Positions 59,560-64,000 of a stretch of 64,000 nucleotides of DNA are shown here, piece after piece. The translations under genes and the position numbers were made by a program. How positions within the stretch are numbered: position 1 is the first letter of the stretch; every line of letters starts with the position of its first letter. Source of the stretch: SIG480 sp045595365 (GTDB lineage: Bacteria > Bacillota > Clostridia > Oscillospirales > JAAYXM01); NCBI GenBank assembly GCA_045595365.1, contig JAZOAI010000033.1, positions 24,166 through 88,165 on the forward strand, read 5' to 3'. The notes below the pieces were generated by a model. It searched no databases. It had not been told where the DNA came from and was given only the letters and a program-made list of their open reading frames with translations.

Positions 59560-60738
59560 ATGAATATACAACAATCGCTCAAGCTTGCACTCAAGAGCAT
59601 CGCAGGGAACAAAATGCGCTCCTTTCTCACTATGCTCGGCGTAATCATCGGCATCGCGTCTGTCATAACGCTTGTAAGCGTTGTTCAGGGTTTTTCCGAT
59701 GATATGGTATCAATTTTCGACTCAATCGGCACAAACAATATCACCGTTTCCCTCACGGGGCGCGGCGGAAATATGAACATAAAGGCAGACGATATGATAG
59801 CCTTTGCAGATGAGAACCCCGACCTTTTTTCTTCTGCAACTCCAAACATAACAATAATGGGCGCAACCGTAAAGAAGGGTTCAAAAAACACAACCTCATC
59901 TGTATACGGTGCCAATGAGGACTATGCAGAGATAAAAGACTATGCCGTATCGGGCGGGAGATTTCTTTCATATATGGATATAGTCAACAGAAATTATGTC
60001 TGCGTAATTGGCACATACGTTTCAAACGAGCTTTTCGGTACAACCTCGCCTATCGGGAATTCAGTAAAAATCAACGGAACGCCGTATACCGTTATAGGTC
60101 TTCTTGAGGAGGAAGGCGACAGCTCAGAAACAAGCGCCGACAATATGGTGATCATCCCGTACTCCTCAGCCGCTCGCCTTGCGCGGAACGCAGTAATCGG
60201 AAGCTACACTTTTGTAGCGAAGAACGCAGAGGTTATTGATGAGGCGAAAGAACGCCTTGATAAGTTTCTATATGACGAATTCAAAGACGAAAACGCCTAC
60301 AATATCACAAATCTCGGAGAGCTTGTTGACGGCATAACAGACCTCACAGACACCCTCTCGCTTGTACTTGCAGGAATCGCAGCAATTTCACTTCTGGTCG
60401 GCGGAATCGGCATAATGAACATCATGCTCGTATCCGTCACCGAGCGAACGCGAGAAATAGGAATCCGAAAGGCTATCGGTGGAAAAAGGCGGGACATTCT
60501 CTCACAATTCGTAATCGAAGCGATGATAACAAGCGGGCTTGGCGGAATCATCGGAATCGGCGTTGGCTGGGTTCTGACTCTTATTCTTGCAAACCTTCTG
60601 GGAGTTTCCGGTGGTGTCTCGCTGTCAGCTGTAGCACTTTCATTCACGGTTTCGGTTCTCATAGGCATTCTTTTCGGATACTTCCCTGCAGCAAAAGCCT
60701 CAAAGCTCAACCCGATAGACGCTCTGCGTCACGACTGA
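59560..60738 (+). CDS. MacB-type ABC transporter permease
   Basis: A 392-aa permease with an N-terminal helix (MRSFLTMLGVIIGIASVITLVSVVQG), a large extracellular MacB-PCD domain (about 50-265), and three C-terminal helices of the FtsX/MacB type (VGGIGIMNIMLVSVTERTREIGIRKAIGG, LGGIIGIGVGWVLTLILANLLG, and the FPAAKASKLNPIDALRHD end). It lies 15 bp after the ATPase gene and 21 bp before the SLH gene. Confidence 0.95.
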   Translation: MNIQQSLKLALKSIAGNKMRSFLTMLGVIIGIASVITLVSVVQGFSDDMVSIFDSIGTNNITVSLTGRGGNMNIKADDMIAFADENPDLFSSATPNITIMGATVKKGSKNTTSSVYGANEDYAEIKDYAVSGGRFLSYMDIVNRNYVCVIGTYVSNELFGTTSPIGNSVKINGTPYTVIGLLEEEGDSSETSADNMVIIPYSSAARLARNAVIGSYTFVAKNAEVIDEAKERLDKFLYDEFKDENAYNITNLGELVDGITDLTDTLSLVLAGIAAISLLVGGIGIMNIMLVSVTERTREIGIRKAIGGKRRDILSQFVIEAMITSGLGGIIGIGVGWVLTLILANLLGVSGGVSLSAVALSFTVSVLIGILFGYFPAAKASKLNPIDALRHD

Positions 60739-60759
60739 TTTTCAAAGGGGAAAATGATT

Positions 60760-62631
60760 ATGAAAAATTTTATTTCTTTACTTCTTTCGGCAATACTGCT
60801 TATTTCAGCACTTCCCGCGACACAAGCTGCAAATCTCCCTGCTGACGACGACATCGAAGCCATACTTGATGTTCTGAATATTATGACATACGATGCACAA
60901 GGGAATTTTAACGAGGGGCAGTATGTCTCCCGCGCAGCTCTTGCAAAAATCCTTGTTAATTCCTCAAAGTACAAGGGAGTTGCGACAGCATCATCACGCA
61001 TATCTCCATTCAGAGATGTTCTCTACACCCATTGGAGCGCACCGTATGTCAGCGTTGCATCAAAAAACAAATTTATGACGGGCTATTCCGACGGAAGCTT
61101 CCGCCCCGACAGAAATGTTCTCTATGAAGAGGCTCTCAGCGCGATACTCCGGCTTTTGGGCTACACAACCGACGATTACACAGGTGCATATCCTGCGGGG
61201 CAGATTGCAAAAGCGGAGGATATCGGGCTTTCAGAAAACATTTCTGCATATCAGGGAAGCCCTCTTCCGAGAAGCGAGATGGCAAAGCTTGTGTATAACT
61301 TTCTCAACACTCCCGCAAAGGGCGAGAACGCAATTTATGCCACAAAGCTCGGATACACCCCAACAAGCGAGCTTCTTACAATAGGCGATGTCTTTAAGGA
61401 CAACGTAACAGGGCCCGTGACCGTAAAACCCGGAACTCTCTCCTCTCTCGGCTTAACAAACGCGAGAGTCTATAAAGACGGAAGCGGAGCTAATCTTTCC
61501 GATATTGAAAACTATGACGTAATCTATTACAGCAAAGGTAGCGGTTCTGTCTGGGCATATTCGAGAAAGATTTCAGGAATCGTAAACGAAATCCGCCCGA
61601 ACAAAGAGTCCCCAACCTCTGTAACGGTTTCCGGAGTGGAATACCCTCTCTCCTACTACGCCGCACAGCGCGCCTTCGGGCTTGACGGAATTAAAAACGG
61701 AGAGACTGTCACAATGCTTCTTGACAAAAACGGAAGTGTGTGTGATGCATACCTTGCAAGCGAGCTTTACGATTCGCTCATCGGCGTTATGACGGGAGTT
61801 TCCCAAAAGACAATCACGGCAAGCGACGGAACAAAGGTGACGGGGTATTATGCCCAGATCCTCACGCTTGACGGAAGCTATGTTGAAATAGAACAATCGA
61901 CAAGCTCTGACGCCTATGTTGGAAAAGCAGTTTCGCTTGACTACTCGACAGGCAAAATCCACAGCTATTCCTCAGGAGGAGGAAGCCTCTCCGGCTATAT
62001 CAATTCGGATGCGTATCTAATCGGAAATACTTCAATTGCTCAGAACATTAAACTTCTTGAAATTGACGACAACGGAAATATGATTTCCCCATCGCTTGTC
62101 CGTCTCAACGGAGTCAAGCTTGATTCCTCATCGGTCTTGCTCAGCTCGCGGAATTCTTCAGGCGCGGTAGATGGCATTATTCTGAAAAACGTTACCGGAG
62201 ATATGCACAAATACGGCATAATAACAGACGTTTTAACCTCTTCAACAACAAACGAAGACGGAAGCATCTCACAGAAGTCAACTGTCTATTCGTATGACCT
62301 CGGCGGAGTCCGCGGAACAACTTCATTTGCACGGACTATGGTTTCGCTCACACGAGGTCCCTGTGTATTTATGTATAAAAACGGCGAGCTTTCCAATGCA
62401 AAAAACCTTATCCGTGCCGACAACGTTTCGCTTCTCACTCCGGAATCCGCAACTCTTACCTCCGGCGTCAAACACAAAATATCACCGAATGTACTTGTTT
62501 ACAGAGTTCTGGGTGACGACAAGCTTCAGACAACGCTTGACGAAGCTCTTTCGCACAAGGGAACAATATGGGTATATTATGACGACATCCAGTCGGCAGG
62601 CGGCCTTGTTCGCGTAATCTATATAAAGTAA
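60760..62631 (+). CDS. Secreted S-layer-homology (SLH) domain protein
   Basis: A protein of about 623 aa with a signal peptide (about 1-24). SLH-type repeats (about 40-195: VSRAALAKILVN, YVSVASKNKFMTGYSDGSFRPDR, VLYEEALSAILRLLG, GLSENISAYQGSPLPRSEMAKLVYNFL) anchor proteins to the secondary cell-wall polymer. The remaining 400 residues are beta-rich with no domain I recognise. I start at the ATG at 60760, 9 nt from the GGGG; another ATG at 60754 is too near. It ends the efflux operon, so the exporter and this surface protein may act together. Confidence 0.85.
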   Translation: MKNFISLLLSAILLISALPATQAANLPADDDIEAILDVLNIMTYDAQGNFNEGQYVSRAALAKILVNSSKYKGVATASSRISPFRDVLYTHWSAPYVSVASKNKFMTGYSDGSFRPDRNVLYEEALSAILRLLGYTTDDYTGAYPAGQIAKAEDIGLSENISAYQGSPLPRSEMAKLVYNFLNTPAKGENAIYATKLGYTPTSELLTIGDVFKDNVTGPVTVKPGTLSSLGLTNARVYKDGSGANLSDIENYDVIYYSKGSGSVWAYSRKISGIVNEIRPNKESPTSVTVSGVEYPLSYYAAQRAFGLDGIKNGETVTMLLDKNGSVCDAYLASELYDSLIGVMTGVSQKTITASDGTKVTGYYAQILTLDGSYVEIEQSTSSDAYVGKAVSLDYSTGKIHSYSSGGGSLSGYINSDAYLIGNTSIAQNIKLLEIDDNGNMISPSLVRLNGVKLDSSSVLLSSRNSSGAVDGIILKNVTGDMHKYGIITDVLTSSTTNEDGSISQKSTVYSYDLGGVRGTTSFARTMVSLTRGPCVFMYKNGELSNAKNLIRADNVSLLTPESATLTSGVKHKISPNVLVYRVLGDDKLQTTLDEALSHKGTIWVYYDDIQSAGGLVRVIYIK

Positions 62632-62634
62632 CCT

Positions 62635-62670
62635 AAAAGTCTGAGCGAAATAAATGGCTCAGACTTTTTT
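62635..62670 (+). terminator. Terminator of the efflux-SLH operon
   Basis: A 12-bp stem (62635-62646 with 62657-62668) followed by a T run, 4 bp after the SLH gene stop. Confidence 0.88.
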
Positions 62671-62777
62671 TGCTTTTTGGATTGATTTATCCGACGCTCT
62701 TTGTTATTATAATATAAGTAATGTCAATGAAAACGCATTAAGCACTGATGAATATTTTACATAAAGGAGTTTTTGAT

Positions 62778-63926
62778 ATGTTTTCAGGGCAGGACAAGAA
62801 ATTTGCTGCTGAGTTTCTGGAAAAGGTCCAGAAAAAGCTCACTTATACAGCACCGCGGATAGGCTCAAACTTCCCCTGGACCGACTCTAACAACAGAATA
62901 TACTACGCAGACGGTGCAGGCGCCAATATTTCAAACTGGACTGTTCCCTTCTGGCCCGGCATGATGTGGCTTATGTACATCAAAACAGGCGATGAGATGT
63001 TCCGCAAAATCGCCGAGGGCTGTGAAGATAAGATGGATGAAGCGTTTGACAAATTCAACCAGCTTCATCACGACGTCGGCTTTATGTGGGAGCTTACCTC
63101 TGTTGCAAACTACAAGCTCACAGGCTCAAGCCGCTCCCGCGACCGCGCACTTCACGCCGCAACGCTCCTCGCAGGCCGCTTCAATCACAAGGCAAAATTT
63201 ATCCGCGCGTGGAACTACACCCGCCCGGATTCCGGAATCATCGACTGTATGTTGAATATTCCGCTTCTTGAGTGGGCAGCGCGATACAGCAAAGAGGTCG
63301 ACACCCGCTTCTCTGACATCGCCCGCGCTCACGCAGAAACTGTTATGAAATACTATATCCGCCCCGACGGTTCAGCAAACCACATTGTCGCTCTTGACCC
63401 CGAAACAGGTGAGTTCCGCGACAACCCCGCCGGTCAGGGCTATGCATCAGGCTCATCCTGGTCAAGAGGTCAGGCGTGGGCGATTTACGGCTTCGTCGCT
63501 GAATACTTAAATTCAGGAAAGCAGGAATTTCTCGACACCGCAAAGCGCGTCGCACACTACTTTATCGCAAACCTCGAGCCGGGAAAGCTTCCGCTTGTCG
63601 ATTTCCGCGCTCCGCGCGAGCCGGTTTACTATGACTCTTCTGCGGCTTCTATCGCGGCTTGCGGCCTCATCGAGCTCTCACTCGCGGTCCCGGACCTTGA
63701 GTCTGATATGTATTCCCGTGCGGCGATGAATCTTCTTCGCGTTCTTGATAAGAACTGCAACTACGAGGAAGACAACCTCATTCTCCTTGAGAACGGCTCT
63801 CACGCTTATCACACAAACGGAATGCATCTTCCGTATATCTTCGGCGACTATTACCTCGTAGAAGCTCTTATGAAGCTTTACGGCAACGACGGTCGCTTTA
63901 CCATCCACAACGAGGAGAAAGAATAA
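62778..63926 (+). CDS. Glycoside hydrolase family 88 (unsaturated glucuronyl hydrolase-like)
   Basis: A 382-aa cytoplasmic alpha/alpha-barrel enzyme that releases unsaturated uronic acid from the ends of lyase-degraded polysaccharides such as glycosaminoglycans. The two catalytic-type Asp residues are visible at 99 (HHDVGFMW) and 156 (SGIIDCMLNIPLL), with SSWSRGQAWAIYG in the active site. It has no signal peptide. A TATAAT lies at 62708-62713 without a clear -35. I start at the ATG at 62778, with AAAGGAG 7-8 nt upstream. No lyase or PTS gene is nearby. Confidence 0.9.
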   Translation: MFSGQDKKFAAEFLEKVQKKLTYTAPRIGSNFPWTDSNNRIYYADGAGANISNWTVPFWPGMMWLMYIKTGDEMFRKIAEGCEDKMDEAFDKFNQLHHDVGFMWELTSVANYKLTGSSRSRDRALHAATLLAGRFNHKAKFIRAWNYTRPDSGIIDCMLNIPLLEWAARYSKEVDTRFSDIARAHAETVMKYYIRPDGSANHIVALDPETGEFRDNPAGQGYASGSSWSRGQAWAIYGFVAEYLNSGKQEFLDTAKRVAHYFIANLEPGKLPLVDFRAPREPVYYDSSAASIAACGLIELSLAVPDLESDMYSRAAMNLLRVLDKNCNYEEDNLILLENGSHAYHTNGMHLPYIFGDYYLVEALMKLYGNDGRFTIHNEEKE

Positions 63927-63940
63927 CAGAAGAAACAACC

Positions 63941-63980
63941 GCCCGCAGACCCTGGCTGCGGGGGGGCTTCTTTTCTTTTT
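63941..63980 (+). terminator. Terminator of the GH88 gene
   Basis: A GC-rich stem (63941-63948 pairing within 63956-63967) is followed by a T-rich run, 14 bp after the stop. Nothing further is visible to the window end. Confidence 0.8.
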
Positions 63981-64000
63981 ACTTTTTATACTAGTTTAAA

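Noticed and set aside
62682..62713. TTGATT and TATAAT as a promoter of the GH88 gene
   Set aside because: The spacing is 20 bp; only the -10 element was noted.
1..64000. CRISPR arrays, insertion sequences, prophage, tRNA or rRNA genes
   Set aside because: No repeat-spacer pattern, transposase, integrase, phage gene or RNA gene signature was seen on either strand.

Overview
The window is chromosomal DNA from a Gram-positive anaerobe of the class Clostridia, probably a gut or rumen lineage. Supporting signs are a Firmicutes-type dcw cluster led by mraZ, a SpoVD-like PASTA penicillin-binding protein, T-box leaders, CD1247-type and SLH proteins, a ferredoxin-dependent 2-oxoacid oxidoreductase, and strong AAGGAGG-like ribosome sites with consensus sigma-A promoters. 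Base composition is in the mid-40s percent GC by eye. I see no phage, insertion sequence, CRISPR array, tRNA or rRNA. Gene density is high and most genes lie in tight operons.

Layout. 1-7685 (minus): gdpP-rplI-dnaB-tilS-hpt-ftsH, one housekeeping operon. 7858-9678 (plus): a rodA/ftsW homologue and a HAD phosphatase. 9695-18295: an AGCS symporter, a secreted protein with a dead deacetylase-like fold, efp with a Cys/Asp-rich partner, yqeG-aroQ, trkA-trkH and an amidohydrolase. 18550-32397 (minus): the most interesting block, described below. 32400-46349 (minus): the dcw division and cell-wall cluster (mraZ to ftsQ, without murD) continuing into an epimerase and a YaiI-family gene. 46650-47363 (plus): a small alarmone synthetase. 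47378-52875 (minus): lrp-aminotransferase-DUF362 ferredoxin-ispE-LTA synthase-like. 53037-54944 (plus): wecB and a membrane-anchored protein. 54987-56931 (minus): three small unknown genes and hsp33. 57083-63926 (plus): an adaptor/ABC efflux operon ending in an SLH protein, then a GH88 hydrolase.

The 18550-32397 block has three consecutive transcription units. Each starts with a TTGACA-17 bp-TATAAT/TAAAAT promoter placed just after the previous gene, then a T-box leader with intrinsic terminator, then an acyl-CoA ligase gene. Folding the leaders by hand gives specifier codons CUC (Leu), AUC (Ile) and GUA (Val). The Leu unit encodes a LeuA-like protein that has lost its catalytic residues but keeps the leucine-binding regulatory domain, and a TIM-barrel/acyl-CoA ligase fusion. 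The Ile and Val units each encode an XRE-cupin-acyl-CoA ligase fusion. The Val unit continues into ilvE, a P-loop ATPase, a ferredoxin and VorB/VorA/VorC.

T-boxes switch genes on when the cognate tRNA is uncharged, so this should be a biosynthetic system. My reading is that scavenged isovalerate, 2-methylbutyrate and isobutyrate are activated to their CoA esters, reductively carboxylated by the Vor enzyme, and transaminated by IlvE to Leu, Ile and Val. Each branch is induced by shortage of its own amino acid. The chemistry is known from rumen bacteria. I do not know of a description of this three-branch T-box wiring or of these ligase fusions, but I could not search the literature.
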